Part shown: one piece after another, positions 1-8,357 of the stretch
Numbering within the stretch: position 1 is the first letter of the stretch
Layout of the letters: every line of letters begins with the position of its first letter
From: Polaribacter sp.
GTDB lineage: Bacteria; Bacteroidota; Bacteroidia; Flavobacteriales; Flavobacteriaceae
Direction of reading: 5' to 3'
DNA length: 64,000 nt
Assembly (NCBI GenBank): GCA_018663625.1
Contig: JABJPX010000038.1
Coordinates: forward strand, 62,001 to 126,000
Notes under the pieces: model-generated
Seen by the model: the letters and a program-made list of their open reading frames with translations, nothing else
What the model was told of the DNA's origin: nothing
The model's database searches: none
Position numbers and translations under genes: made by a program

Positions 1-711
1 TCTACCTTAAAACCACGTAAAATATGGTTTGATGAAGCAGTACAACGTTTAAATGTAGACGATAGAGGAGATCTTTTAGGAGAATTTAAAGCAGAAGATA
101 AGCTGTTAATTATTTTGCAAAGTGGAAAAGCAAAAGCGGTAAAACCAGATTTGTCCATGCATTTTGAAAATGATATGATTGTCTTGGAAAAATGGAAGCC
201 AAACAAACCTATTTCTGTGATTTATTTTGATGGAGAAAAGGAGCGTTACTACGTCAAACGTTTCCTAATAGAAGCTACTGATAAAGAAGAAACCCTTTTT
301 GCAGACCATCCAAAATCGCAATTAGAAATTGTGGCAACAGATTACAGGCCGATGGCAGAAATTGTGTATTCCAAAAGAAATATTGAAAATCAAACCATTA
401 ATTTTGAAAAATTTATTGCCGTAAAAGGAATCAAAGCACAAGGAAATCAATTGACTACCAATAAAATAAAGCAAGTGAATTTATTGGAACCATTGCCCTT
501 TGAAGAACCAGCACCACCATCATCGGATGATATTGAAGTGATAGAAGAGCAGGTTATTGAAGAAACGTTGCCCATGGATGTGCCAACAATTGAAAATTCT
601 TCTAAGTCAGAGCTTCTAAGTAAAGAAACTAAAAAAGAGGCACTCTTAAAGAAAGCGATTCAAAAGAAGAAGGAAAATACAGAAGATGATACTCAGCAAT
701 CTCTTTTTTAA
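1..711 (+). CDS. parC: DNA topoisomerase IV subunit A, C-terminal part (5' end outside window)
   Basis: The reading frame is open from base 1 to the TAA at 709-711 and gives the last 236 residues. It covers the C-terminal DNA-wrapping region of a GyrA/ParC-type subunit, with the phrase AVKGIKAQGNQL near its end, which I associate with flavobacterial topoisomerase IV A subunits. An acidic, Glu/Pro-rich linker and a Lys-rich tail follow (KKEALLKKAIQKKK). The catalytic Tyr and breakage-reunion domain lie upstream of the window. Subunit A cuts and rejoins DNA to decatenate chromosomes, with ParE as ATPase partner. A TTG at 115 could be taken for a start, but the homologous sequence continues upstream of it. 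It converges on the B12-binding lipoprotein gene with 9 bases between the stops. ParC rather than GyrA is an inference from the tail. Confidence 0.85.
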   Translation, partial: STLKPRKIWFDEAVQRLNVDDRGDLLGEFKAEDKLLIILQSGKAKAVKPDLSMHFENDMIVLEKWKPNKPISVIYFDGEKERYYVKRFLIEATDKEETLFADHPKSQLEIVATDYRPMAEIVYSKRNIENQTINFEKFIAVKGIKAQGNQLTTNKIKQVNLLEPLPFEEPAPPSSDDIEVIEEQVIEETLPMDVPTIENSSKSELLSKETKKEALLKKAIQKKKENTEDDTQQSLF

Positions 712-720
712 AAATAGGGA

Positions 721-1860
721 TTACTTCATTTTTTCAAAAAACACCAATTCATAATCGGGTAACAATGCTGGGTTTGTAATTTTGATGAGGTCTTTCAATA
801 CCAAGTCAGGTCTTGTTGTAGCCAATTCATAATAAAGAACACCGCCCGATTTCCCTTTTTTTGTGGTTGGCGTATAGATATTGTCATCTTGAAATGCTTT
901 GAATTTTGCATACAGTGCATTGCTTTCTAGAAGTTGTTTTTTCGAAGTAAAGTACCCAGGAGCAATCCAGATATCGGCATTTGCACCTTTGTCAAAAACA
1001 CTTTCAAAGCTTAATGACAAACTTCCTTTTCCTTTGGTGTCTTTCCATAAATAAGTAAGGTTTGCGTCTTTTAAAAATTGTGCAACAAAACTTTCCCCAG
1101 CCGGTAAATTCCAAATGTCTTTGCTCATAATTGCACCCGATAAAACCGTCGGTTTTTGAAGTCCCAGTAAAGCAGTTTTTTTAGCATTTACATAATTGGT
1201 TTCAATTGCTTTAAAGATACTGTCTGCCTGTTTTTCTTTGTCAAACAAAACCCCAAAAAACTTAATCCATTCTGCTTTTCCTAACGGAGTTTCTTCAAGC
1301 CAATCGCCATTATAAATGACGTTAATTCCAGCTTTTTGTAGCGTTGTTAAACTTTTGTCGGGTGAAGTAACGCTGAATCCAACCACGAGTTCGGGCTGTA
1401 GATCCAATAAAATTTCGGTGTTCAAAGAGTTTTCTTTTCCAATTTCAGCAATCTTTCCAGCATCCAATAATTTTCTTGTACGTTCTGATGAAACATATTG
1501 TCCATGTGGAAATCCAACAATGGCATTTTCTGACTGTAACAATTCAACCATCGGAATGTGTGTGGTAGAGGTAACAACAATATTTTTAACAGGAATCTGA
1601 ATCGTATTTAATTTAGTATTTGCTAGTGCAGTACTGGGTATTTTTTTAGAGAGAGGGTAGGTAGCATCTTCGGTAGCATTTTGGTACGCTGATTTTATGA
1701 TTAGTTTTTTATTGCCTTTCTCTTCAACAATATCAAAGCCTTTGGCATGTGTGATTTTTGCAGATGCCGATTTTAATACGGCTCGTTGTGCTTCCTTTTT
1801 ACAAGAGACAATTGCTAGAAGCGATGCAATAAGCACAATTTTTAAGGAAGTAATTTTCAT
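721..1860 (-). CDS. Lipoprotein ABC-transporter substrate-binding protein, cobalamin/iron-complex type (BtuF-like)
   Basis: A 379-residue periplasmic binding protein of the helical-backbone class (BtuF/FecB). The N-terminus MKITSLKIVLIASLLAIVSC is a lipoprotein signal with the lipid-anchored Cys at residue 20. Phrases such as IVGFPHGQYVSSERTRKLLDAG, EILLDLQPELVVGF and AGINVIYNGDWLEETPLGKAEWIKFFG are typical of the family. It should capture vitamin B12 or a related complex and deliver it to an inner-membrane ABC importer, but no permease or ATPase gene is visible here. The ATG at 1860 is chosen because the frame upstream leads only to a TTG at 1906-1908, which is part of the promoter. It is divergent from the riboswitch-controlled TonB receptor, which supports B12 as ligand; an iron chelate remains possible. 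Confidence 0.82.
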   Translation of the reverse strand: MKITSLKIVLIASLLAIVSCKKEAQRAVLKSASAKITHAKGFDIVEEKGNKKLIIKSAYQNATEDATYPLSKKIPSTALANTKLNTIQIPVKNIVVTSTTHIPMVELLQSENAIVGFPHGQYVSSERTRKLLDAGKIAEIGKENSLNTEILLDLQPELVVGFSVTSPDKSLTTLQKAGINVIYNGDWLEETPLGKAEWIKFFGVLFDKEKQADSIFKAIETNYVNAKKTALLGLQKPTVLSGAIMSKDIWNLPAGESFVAQFLKDANLTYLWKDTKGKGSLSLSFESVFDKGANADIWIAPGYFTSKKQLLESNALYAKFKAFQDDNIYTPTTKKGKSGGVLYYELATTRPDLVLKDLIKITNPALLPDYELVFFEKMK

Positions 1861-1878
1861 TTCTGTTAAATTATGCAA

Positions 1879-1908
1879 CAAGATTACAAAACAATTTTGT
1901 ATTAGCAA
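1879..1908 (-). promoter_or_regulatory. Promoter of the BtuF-like gene
   Basis: On the minus strand, TTG (1906-1908), 19 bases, then TAATCTTG (1879-1886) matches the Bacteroidota pattern TTG-N19-TAnnTTTG with one mismatch. It sits 18 bases before the ATG at 1860. It interleaves with the plus-strand promoter of the riboswitch transcript. Confidence 0.55.
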
Positions 1909-1925
1909 TTTTTATCTTAGTTTCG
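1897..1925 (+). promoter_or_regulatory. Promoter of the cobalamin riboswitch / TonB receptor transcript
   Basis: TTG at 1897-1899, an 18-base spacer and TAGTTTCG at 1918-1925 fit the Bacteroidota consensus with one mismatch in the second box. Transcription would begin near 1930, just ahead of the riboswitch. The element overlaps the oppositely oriented promoter of the BtuF-like gene. Confidence 0.55.
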
Positions 1926-1937
1926 CATCGATTTTAG

Positions 1938-2150
1938 GTTTTGATATCACAGTCGTTTGCTATCAAATTAAAAGGGAATCTGGTTAAAATCCAGAACTGT
2001 TCCCGCAACTGTAAGTTTATGCTGAAACCAGTATTGAATTCATTTCAGTATTCAGCACCTCAATAGAGGATGTTACTTCAACTTTTGCCACTGATGTATA
2101 ATTGGGAAGGCAAAGTAACATAAAAACAAGTCAGGAGACCTGCCCATCAT
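1938..2150 (+). promoter_or_regulatory. Cobalamin (vitamin B12) riboswitch
   Basis: The conserved blocks of the B12 aptamer appear in order: a TTGATA/TATCAA stem around 1940-1967, the block from GGGAA through CTGGT to TCCCGCAACTGTA (about 1974-2013), GCCACTG (2087-2093), GGGAAGGC (2104-2111) and the B12 box AAGTCAGGAGACCTGCC (2128-2144). Adenosyl- or other cobalamin binding normally shuts down the downstream gene. About 100 bases separate the B12 box from the receptor ATG at 2246. I see a 7-bp hairpin at 2161-2181 but no hairpin with a T-tract, so control may act on translation. The 5' and 3' limits are approximate. Confidence 0.95.
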
Positions 2151-2245
2151 CACGAGTTAAAAACTTTCGGGATAAAAGTTTATGTACTAATACGAGTTCG
2201 TACACGAAATTTACCTGATTTATTGTTTCAATTAAATCAAAAAAA

Positions 2246-4201
2246 ATGAAAAAAAAAATTTTATTTGTAGGTGTTTTGGCATGTAGTTTTGCCAGCACAA
2301 CCCTTTTTGCGCAAAAAAATGAAACGCAAAAAGAAAAAAAAGAAAAAGTAGAAACTTTAGATGAAGTGGTTGTTACGGCTACGAAGTTTAATTTAAAGAA
2401 AGAAAATTCTGGAAAAGTAATTGCAAAAATAACACAAGAACAATTGCAGAAAAACGCTGGAAAAACAGTTATTGAAATCTTAAATACGGTTGCAGGTATT
2501 GATATTAGGGGTGTAAATGCAAATCCTACTGAACCAAGAAGTATTAATATTCGTGGAGGAAGAAGCCGACAAGTATTGGTTTTAATTGATGGAGTTCCAG
2601 TAACAGACCAATCAGCCATTAATCAAGAATTTGATTTGCGTTTGTTATCGGTAAGCCAAATAGCATCCATCGAAATTTTAAAAGGAGCTTCTTCAAGCTT
2701 GTATGGTTCTGGTGCTGCAGCTGGAGTGATTAATATCCTACTTAAAAAAGCGTCAAAAGATCGAATATCCGGTTCTTTTGAGGCCAATTTAGGAACAAAT
2801 AATACAGCAAATACATCTGAAAGTAACCTGTCTGATAGGAACCAAAACTTAACGCTAAATGGAACTTTAGGCGATTTTAATTTTTTAGGTTCTTTTAGTT
2901 TAACTGGAGTTGATGGTATGTCAGCAGCAAAAAGTACTCCACCAACCGTTTTTGAAAACGATACTTATCATTCTAAAAATGGATTACTGAAGTTAGGATA
3001 CAAAGTAAATGATGCATTTAAAATTGAAACATTCTTAAATTATGATGAATTTGAGTATGATTTTGATGCAGGTGCCTACGCTGATAATGCTGTAAATAAA
3101 GGAAATCAAGAACAATTTAGAGTGGGTGTTCGACCAAAATATACCTATAATAAAGGAGAAGTTTACGTATTGGCTTCGACAAATGTTATAGCAAGAACTT
3201 TTAATCAGTTCAATCCATTTTCAAACATGGTGGATGCTTATGAATTTAAGGGGAGAAGTTTGAATTTAGATTTAGTTCATAAATATGAGTTTTCTTCTCA
3301 ATTTCAATTGATTACAGGGTTGAATTATCAGAAGCACTCTAACAATACTGTCACACCCTATGCAACCATCGAAAAAGAAATTGCTAACTTTAATACCATA
3401 GACCCCTATGCAAGTGCCGTTTTTATTACTGAAAACGGATTGAGTATCAATGTTGGAGGACGTTTAAATATTCATAATGTTTATGGAAATCAGTTTGTCT
3501 ATGATGGAAACACTGCTTATAATTTTAAATTTAATGACATACATTTTATAAAGTTGTTCGCTTCATACAGTACAGCTTTTATTGCGCCTAGCTTGTATCA
3601 ATTGTATGATGGTTTTTCAGGAAATATAGATTTAAATCCGGAGTCAAATAAAACGATAGAAGCTGGTTTTGAATATAAATTTAAAGATTGGTTCTCCTTA
3701 GACGCAGTCTATTTTAATAGAAAAGAGTCAGATGCTATCATTTATGACAGTACAACGTTTAAATATGCTAATGGATCTTCTGACGCCAATGGCTTTGAAG
3801 TGAATTCTAAAATCATTCCTTTCGAATACATAACACTCACATCTTCTTATACTTTTATAGACAAAAATCGTTTTGAGGACTTTAATGATTACATTCCAAA
3901 ACATAAATTTGTATCCACTTTAGAAGCTGAACCTTTTAAAAATTTCTTTTTTAGTTTGATCTACCGAAATGTCGGTGCACGTACAATTTTTGATAGATAT
4001 GGGTCTTTTGGAACCGCAGGGGATGATGTAATTTTGCCAAACTATCAAGTAATTGATTTTATGACAAATTATAAAGTCTTGAACGATAGGGTTACTTTCT
4101 TTGCTACCGTAACCAATGTTTTAGATGAAGATTACGATGATATTTTAGGCTTTTCCACCCGCGGAAGAAATTATAAAATAGGAGTACGTTTGCAGTTCTA
4201 A
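2246..4201 (+). CDS. btuB: TonB-dependent outer-membrane receptor, vitamin B12 type
   Basis: A 651-residue outer-membrane receptor. It starts with a signal peptide (MKKKILFVGVLACSFASTTLFAQ region, cut after about residue 22), followed by a TonB-box-like DEVVVTATK, a plug domain (about residues 45-165, with INIRGGRSRQVLVLIDGVPV and SSSLYGSGAAAGVINI) and a beta-barrel ending in Phe (IGVRLQF). TonB/ExbB/ExbD energy drives import of its ligand into the periplasm. The cobalamin riboswitch directly upstream makes vitamin B12 or a corrinoid the probable ligand, with the divergent BtuF-like lipoprotein as periplasmic partner. No SusD-like partner gene is present, in contrast to polysaccharide receptors. 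A hairpin terminator follows at 4286. Confidence 0.92.
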   Translation: MKKKILFVGVLACSFASTTLFAQKNETQKEKKEKVETLDEVVVTATKFNLKKENSGKVIAKITQEQLQKNAGKTVIEILNTVAGIDIRGVNANPTEPRSINIRGGRSRQVLVLIDGVPVTDQSAINQEFDLRLLSVSQIASIEILKGASSSLYGSGAAAGVINILLKKASKDRISGSFEANLGTNNTANTSESNLSDRNQNLTLNGTLGDFNFLGSFSLTGVDGMSAAKSTPPTVFENDTYHSKNGLLKLGYKVNDAFKIETFLNYDEFEYDFDAGAYADNAVNKGNQEQFRVGVRPKYTYNKGEVYVLASTNVIARTFNQFNPFSNMVDAYEFKGRSLNLDLVHKYEFSSQFQLITGLNYQKHSNNTVTPYATIEKEIANFNTIDPYASAVFITENGLSINVGGRLNIHNVYGNQFVYDGNTAYNFKFNDIHFIKLFASYSTAFIAPSLYQLYDGFSGNIDLNPESNKTIEAGFEYKFKDWFSLDAVYFNRKESDAIIYDSTTFKYANGSSDANGFEVNSKIIPFEYITLTSSYTFIDKNRFEDFNDYIPKHKFVSTLEAEPFKNFFFSLIYRNVGARTIFDRYGSFGTAGDDVILPNYQVIDFMTNYKVLNDRVTFFATVTNVLDEDYDDILGFSTRGRNYKIGVRLQF

Positions 4202-4285
4202 AACGAGGTACTCTTTATTACTTTATTTCAGGTAAATAGGTTGTGTATCGTTGCTAAATGGCAATTTTATAATAACATTACTAAA

Positions 4286-4313
4286 AACCACTCATTATTG
4301 AGTGGTTTTTTTC
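4286..4313 (+). terminator. Rho-independent terminator of the TonB receptor gene
   Basis: A perfect 9-bp stem (AACCACTCA / TGAGTGGTT, 4286-4307) with a 4-base loop runs into a T-tract. Confidence 0.85.
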
Positions 4314-4519
4314 ATTTTAACAACAACCATCTCACAAAATTTCCTCACTTAACGGAACACAAATAAGAAGAAATGGGGGTATTTTCAACAATATATTGCC
4401 TCAAATTTGACAAAAAACGGTCCTTTTTTTGGACATAAGTTCCCACTTATTCCGATATCTGGCCATATATCCCTCTTATCTGCCCACTTGTTGATTGACC
4501 TTCATTTTTTATAAATGTA

Positions 4520-4533
4520 TGCAAGCGCTTACA
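4520..4533. promoter_or_regulatory. Candidate LacI-family operator
   Basis: TGCAAGCGCTTACA is nearly palindromic (one mismatched pair) with the central CG of LacI/GalR-family sites. It lies directly upstream of a TATATTTA box and 76 bases before the small lipoprotein ATG. No LacI-family regulator gene is in the window. Confidence 0.35.
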
Positions 4534-4609
4534 TATATTTATGAATAATTACTGTTTAAAAATCGTAAAGATTAAAACCCAAATAGTTTTAACTTAAAAT
4601 ATACTAGCT

Positions 4610-4969
4610 ATGAAAAGTTTATTAAAAATTTTAACCTTTCTTTTATTCGCATTAATAACCTTTTCTTGCATTCAAAGGGAGAATGATTTGTCTTCAATAG
4701 AAAATCAATCACTTGAACTCGAGAAATTCTTTGAAAAAGTTTCCAGTATGAATCTTAAAACCAGCCAAGAAAATGTCATTTACATTGACTATAAATGGAA
4801 TCCTAATACGAAGACAATCGCATACCTGAAATCTGAAGAGAAAGAACCTGATTTTTTTATATTAGAAAGCCCAAAGAATTTAGCTGAAAGAGATGCTTTT
4901 ATTGCCGCTGATTATTATCAAGTTGATTGTGACAATGGAGAAAGCAGTTGGAGTGGAGATTGTGATTGA
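4610..4969 (+). CDS. Small secreted lipoprotein, probably truncated by an in-frame TGA
   Basis: The product has 119 residues. MKSLLKILTFLLFALITFSC is a lipoprotein signal with the lipidated Cys at residue 20, so the protein should sit in an envelope membrane facing outward from the cytoplasm. The rest is Glu/Ser-rich and ends in a Cys-containing stretch (YYQVDCDNGESSWSGDCD). I do not recognise a function. The same frame stays open for 41 further codons after the TGA at 4967-4969 and these also encode a Cys-rich segment, so the intact gene probably ran to 5095. The annotated product may be a truncated form of a longer cysteine-bonded lipoprotein. Confidence 0.6.
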   Translation: MKSLLKILTFLLFALITFSCIQRENDLSSIENQSLELEKFFEKVSSMNLKTSQENVIYIDYKWNPNTKTIAYLKSEEKEPDFFILESPKNLAERDAFIAADYYQVDCDNGESSWSGDCD

Positions 4970-5095
4970 AAATGGTCTTGTGGTAAATTAATTGCTAAAT
5001 GTCTTGACGAAGGTGGTTGTGCGAAAATTTGCCAACAAACAATGGCTTATGCACCGCAAACAAAAACGTTCTATTTAAGTGTAAATAAAGAATGA
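4970..5095 (+). pseudogene. In-frame continuation of the small lipoprotein gene after the TGA
   Basis: Directly after the TGA and in the same frame, 41 sense codons encode KWSCGKLIAKCLDEGGCAKI followed by CQQTMAYAPQTKTFYLSVNKE, ending at a TGA (5093-5095). The four cysteines complement the two just before the stop. The joint DCD-stop-KWSCGK would be repaired by one base change (GGA to Gly or TGG to Trp). Best read as the severed C-terminus of the gene at 4610, by nonsense mutation or a sequencing error. Confidence 0.5.
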
Positions 5096-5173
5096 AAAAT
5101 ATTTCTCTCGCTCCGCAAAGTCTCCTTACTTTGAGAAAACAAAAAACGAACAAATACTTCGAAACACCGCTTT

Positions 5174-5689
5174 CTATTTTAATAATTTTTTGACATCATT
5201 TTTAATAATGGCAATCGCAGTTTCTGTAGGTGATATTGATTTTGAATAATCAATTAAAACAGTTTCTCGCAAAGCATTGGCGTTTTTTGCACTTTCGGCA
5301 ACGTGCTTTAATTTCTTTAGAACGGCATTCTTTGCACCTACAACAGCGGTCCAAGCGTCCGTAGAAACATACATTTGTTGAACCAAATTGTGTTCAAATT
5401 CCTGTTCAATATTGCCCATTAAAAGCTGTAGGTATTCTTGAGTGTTTTCTGAAATAGGTGGGATGCGTACCAATATTTTTGTGGGGTTTATTCGATCCGA
5501 AAATAAGAGCATGCGTTCATAAGCCTGGAGTTTGACTGTCAAAACCACTTTGTTTTTTTTAGCCAATACGTTTGCTCTTGTATTGCCGTCGGTCTTGCTT
5601 ACAAACCGATTGAACATATAATAGGCAATATAGCCTGTAACTGCTGCAGGTAAAAGATACCCGATACTTTCTATTATTTTATCTTCCAT
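5174..5689 (-). CDS. Conserved flavobacterial protein with N-terminal membrane anchor
   Basis: The product has 171 residues. One probable transmembrane helix lies at residues 9-26 (IGYLLPAAVTGYIAYYMF), followed by a charged, mostly helical cytoplasmic region that contains RINPTKILVRIPPISENTQE and VSTDAWTAVVGAKNAV. I believe it belongs to a conserved flavobacterial family without known function (probably DUF7935), but this rests on memory. The gene stands alone, divergent from the UvrD-type helicase gene, with its own promoter box 20 bases upstream. Confidence 0.7.
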   Translation of the reverse strand: MEDKIIESIGYLLPAAVTGYIAYYMFNRFVSKTDGNTRANVLAKKNKVVLTVKLQAYERMLLFSDRINPTKILVRIPPISENTQEYLQLLMGNIEQEFEHNLVQQMYVSTDAWTAVVGAKNAVLKKLKHVAESAKNANALRETVLIDYSKSISPTETAIAIIKNDVKKLLK

Positions 5690-5709
5690 TGCGATCGTGT
5701 TTCAAAAAA

Positions 5710-5717
5710 CAAATGTA
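5710..5717 (-). promoter_or_regulatory. Promoter -7 box of the 5174-5689 gene
   Basis: TACATTTG on the minus strand is an exact TAnnTTTG match, 20 bases before the ATG. No TTG is seen at the expected upstream distance. Confidence 0.5.
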
Positions 5718-5820
5718 CTTTTTTTTAGTGTAAAATTTGTGAATAAAAAAAGCAATTTGCCTCCTATTAGAGCCAAAGAATTCTTAAATTCACGCTTTAA
5801 ATTCTTCAAAAATAAAACGA

Positions 5821-8142
5821 TTGGATACGTACTTAGATTCCTTAAACGAAGCACAAAAACAAGCGGTCTTGCAAAAAGATGGCCCCATGATTATCATTGC
5901 AGGTGCGGGTTCCGGTAAAACACGAGTGTTGACCTACCGAATCGCTCATTTAATGAAACAAGGAGTTGATTCTTTCAATATTTTGTCACTTACGTTTACA
6001 AACAAAGCAGCCAGAGAGATGAAAGAACGAATTGCGTCGGTGGTAGGAACTACCGAAGCAAAGAATTTATGGATGGGAACCTTTCACTCCGTTTTTGCAA
6101 GAATTTTACGTTCAGAAGCAGACAAATTGGGCTTTCCTTCCAATTTCACCATTTATGATTCACAAGATTCCGTGCGTTTGATTGGCTCCATTATCAAAGA
6201 AATGGGTTTGGACAAAGAGCGCTACAAATCCAAACAGATTTTAAATAGGATTTCCTCTTTTAAAAACAGTTTGATTACGGTGCGAGCCTATTACAATAAT
6301 GCCGATTTACAGGAAGCAGATTTGCATGCAAGCAGACCCAAAGTAGGAGAAATTTATAAAGAGTACGTAGACCGATGCTTCAAGGCAGGTGCGATGGATT
6401 TTGATGATTTACTCCTAAGAACCAATGAATTATTGGCTCGTTTTCCAGAATCTTTGGCAAAATATCAAAGTCGTTTTAAATACATCATGGTCGATGAGTA
6501 CCAAGATACGAATCACTCCCAATATTTAATTGTAAAAGCATTGGCCGATCGTTTTCAAAACATTTGTGTGGTGGGTGATGATTCGCAAAGTATTTATAGT
6601 TTTCGAGGAGCAAACATTCAAAATATCTTAAACTTTCAAAAAGATTATCCCGAAGTTAAAACCTTCAAATTAGAACAAAATTACAGATCGACTGGCAATA
6701 TTGTAAATGCTGCCAATTCTGTGATTGAAAAAAACAAAACCAAATTAGACAAAGAAGTTTGGACCACCAATGATGCTGGTGAGCTCATTCAGGTAATGCG
6801 CACAATTTCCGATGGAGAAGAAGGGAGATTTGTGGCACAATCTATTTGGGATGCCAAGATGAATTTGCAATTGCAAAATGATCAATTTGCCATTTTGTAC
6901 AGAACCAATTCCCAGTCCAGATCAATGGAAGACGCCTTGCGTAAAAAAGGGATTGACTACAAAATTTATGGAGGAATTTCATTTTATCAAAGAAAAGAAA
7001 TCAAAGACATTCTGTCTTATTTGCGAATACTCATCAATCCAAATGATGAAGAAGCCTTAAAGAGAATCATCAATTACCCAGCACGAGGTATTGGCGCAAC
7101 AACGATAGATCGATTGACAATTGCAGCAAATCACTATAAAAAATCCATTTTTGATGTTTTAAAATACATTGATAAAATCGATTTAAAAATCAATGCTGGA
7201 ACTAAGAATAAGTTGAACAATTTCATGAACATGATGTTGCGTTTGCAAATAGAATCGCAAACCAAAAATGCTTTTGAAATTGCCGAAACGGTGGTGAAAG
7301 AAACCTTGTTAATCAAAGATTTGGAAAAAGACGGTACTCCAGAGTCGTTGAGTAAAGTAGAGAATGTTCAAGAATTATTAAACGGAATTAAAGATTTTAT
7401 TACGGACAAAATTGAGCAAGGAGAAGATGCTTCTTTGACTTCTTTTCTAGAAGATGTTGCATTGGCTACAGATTTTGATTCTAAAAAAGAGAATGACAAA
7501 CCAAGCATTTCACTAATGACCATTCACCAATCCAAAGGGTTAGAATATTCGCATGTATATGTCGTTGGTTTGGAAGAAAATTTATTTCCATCGGCCATGA
7601 GCATGAACACGCGAAGTGAGTTGGAAGAAGAACGCAGGCTGTTTTATGTGGCTATTACCCGAGCAGAAAAAGTAGCCTATTTAACCTATGCCCAAACACG
7701 GTATCGATGGGGAAAATTAGTGGATGCAGAGCCGAGTCGATTTTTAGAAGAAATAGACGAACAATACTTACATTATATTGCTCCAAAAACAATAGCACCA
7801 ACCATCAACCGATTTGTAGATAAAAGTTTGTTTGATGATGCCCCAAAAGGAATTCGTTTTCAAAAACCAATTCAGCGTAAAAAAGCAGCGCGAGATTTGG
7901 CAAAAAAGAAAGAAATTATCGTTCCTAAAAACTTAAAGAAAGTATCACAAACAGCTTCCAAAACAAACCTATTTGACAATGATATTATTGTTGGAAATAT
8001 TATTGAACACGAACGTTTTGGGCGAGGAGAGGTCATTTCATTAGAAGGAAAAGGCCCTGATAAAAAAGCCATGATTCAGTTTGGTACCGCAGGCAAGAAA
8101 AACCTTTTATTGCGTTTTGTAAAGTTGAAAATTATCGGTTAA
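5821..8142 (+). CDS. uvrD: ATP-dependent DNA helicase, UvrD/PcrA/Rep family
   Basis: A 773-residue superfamily 1A helicase that unwinds DNA 3'-5' in repair and in removing proteins from DNA. All motifs are visible: Q-motif LNEAQKQAV, Walker A AGAGSGKTR (about residues 28-36), Walker B VDEYQDT, motif III GDDSQSIYSFRGA, motif V TIHQSKGLE and motif VI YVAITRAE. The last 60 residues form the PcrA-type Tudor-like tail (IEHERFGRGEVISLEGKG). The start is TTG at 5821, where homology begins (DTYLDSLNEAQKQAV); no ATG is available before the Walker A motif that would keep the N-terminus. UvrD, PcrA and Rep cannot be separated by eye. Confidence 0.93.
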   Translation: MDTYLDSLNEAQKQAVLQKDGPMIIIAGAGSGKTRVLTYRIAHLMKQGVDSFNILSLTFTNKAAREMKERIASVVGTTEAKNLWMGTFHSVFARILRSEADKLGFPSNFTIYDSQDSVRLIGSIIKEMGLDKERYKSKQILNRISSFKNSLITVRAYYNNADLQEADLHASRPKVGEIYKEYVDRCFKAGAMDFDDLLLRTNELLARFPESLAKYQSRFKYIMVDEYQDTNHSQYLIVKALADRFQNICVVGDDSQSIYSFRGANIQNILNFQKDYPEVKTFKLEQNYRSTGNIVNAANSVIEKNKTKLDKEVWTTNDAGELIQVMRTISDGEEGRFVAQSIWDAKMNLQLQNDQFAILYRTNSQSRSMEDALRKKGIDYKIYGGISFYQRKEIKDILSYLRILINPNDEEALKRIINYPARGIGATTIDRLTIAANHYKKSIFDVLKYIDKIDLKINAGTKNKLNNFMNMMLRLQIESQTKNAFEIAETVVKETLLIKDLEKDGTPESLSKVENVQELLNGIKDFITDKIEQGEDASLTSFLEDVALATDFDSKKENDKPSISLMTIHQSKGLEYSHVYVVGLEENLFPSAMSMNTRSELEEERRLFYVAITRAEKVAYLTYAQTRYRWGKLVDAEPSRFLEEIDEQYLHYIAPKTIAPTINRFVDKSLFDDAPKGIRFQKPIQRKKAARDLAKKKEIIVPKNLKKVSQTASKTNLFDNDIIVGNIIEHERFGRGEVISLEGKGPDKKAMIQFGTAGKKNLLLRFVKLKIIG

Positions 8143-8357
8143 AAGAGTATGTGGATTTCTTTTAAAATCATTAAAAAAACTAAAAATAAAATGTTATTTT
8201 GCAACATTAAATAAATACTGCACACAATTTTGTTAATCCGACATTAATGAGACTTAAAAGTGCTTTTTATAAAAGGATTACAAAACATTTACGAGCACTT
8301 ACATTATCAACCTCTTACTTATCGTATCATAAATAAGAGCTTCACAAAAATAAATAA

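Larger units (their letters stand above)
4202..4609 (+). other. Intergenic region between the TonB receptor and the small lipoprotein gene
   Basis: No convincing gene lies in these 408 bases; the longest ATG-initiated reading I followed (from 4373) ends after 21 codons. The region holds the receptor terminator, several short palindromes (ATAAGT/ACTTAT at 4435-4450, GATATC, TGGCCA) and a LacI-type operator candidate at 4520-4533 followed by a weak promoter box (TATATTTA, 4535-4542). Confidence 0.5.

Noticed and set aside
2131..2619. Minus-strand ORF of 162 codons across the riboswitch and receptor start
   Set aside because: Antisense shadow of btuB with Cys/Phe-rich, low-complexity sequence and no recognisable family.
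4967..4969. Selenocysteine at the in-frame TGA of the small lipoprotein gene
   Set aside because: The Cys-rich setting is tempting, but I see no SECIS-like hairpin directly after the codon and no selA/selB/selC in the window; a nonsense mutation is simpler.
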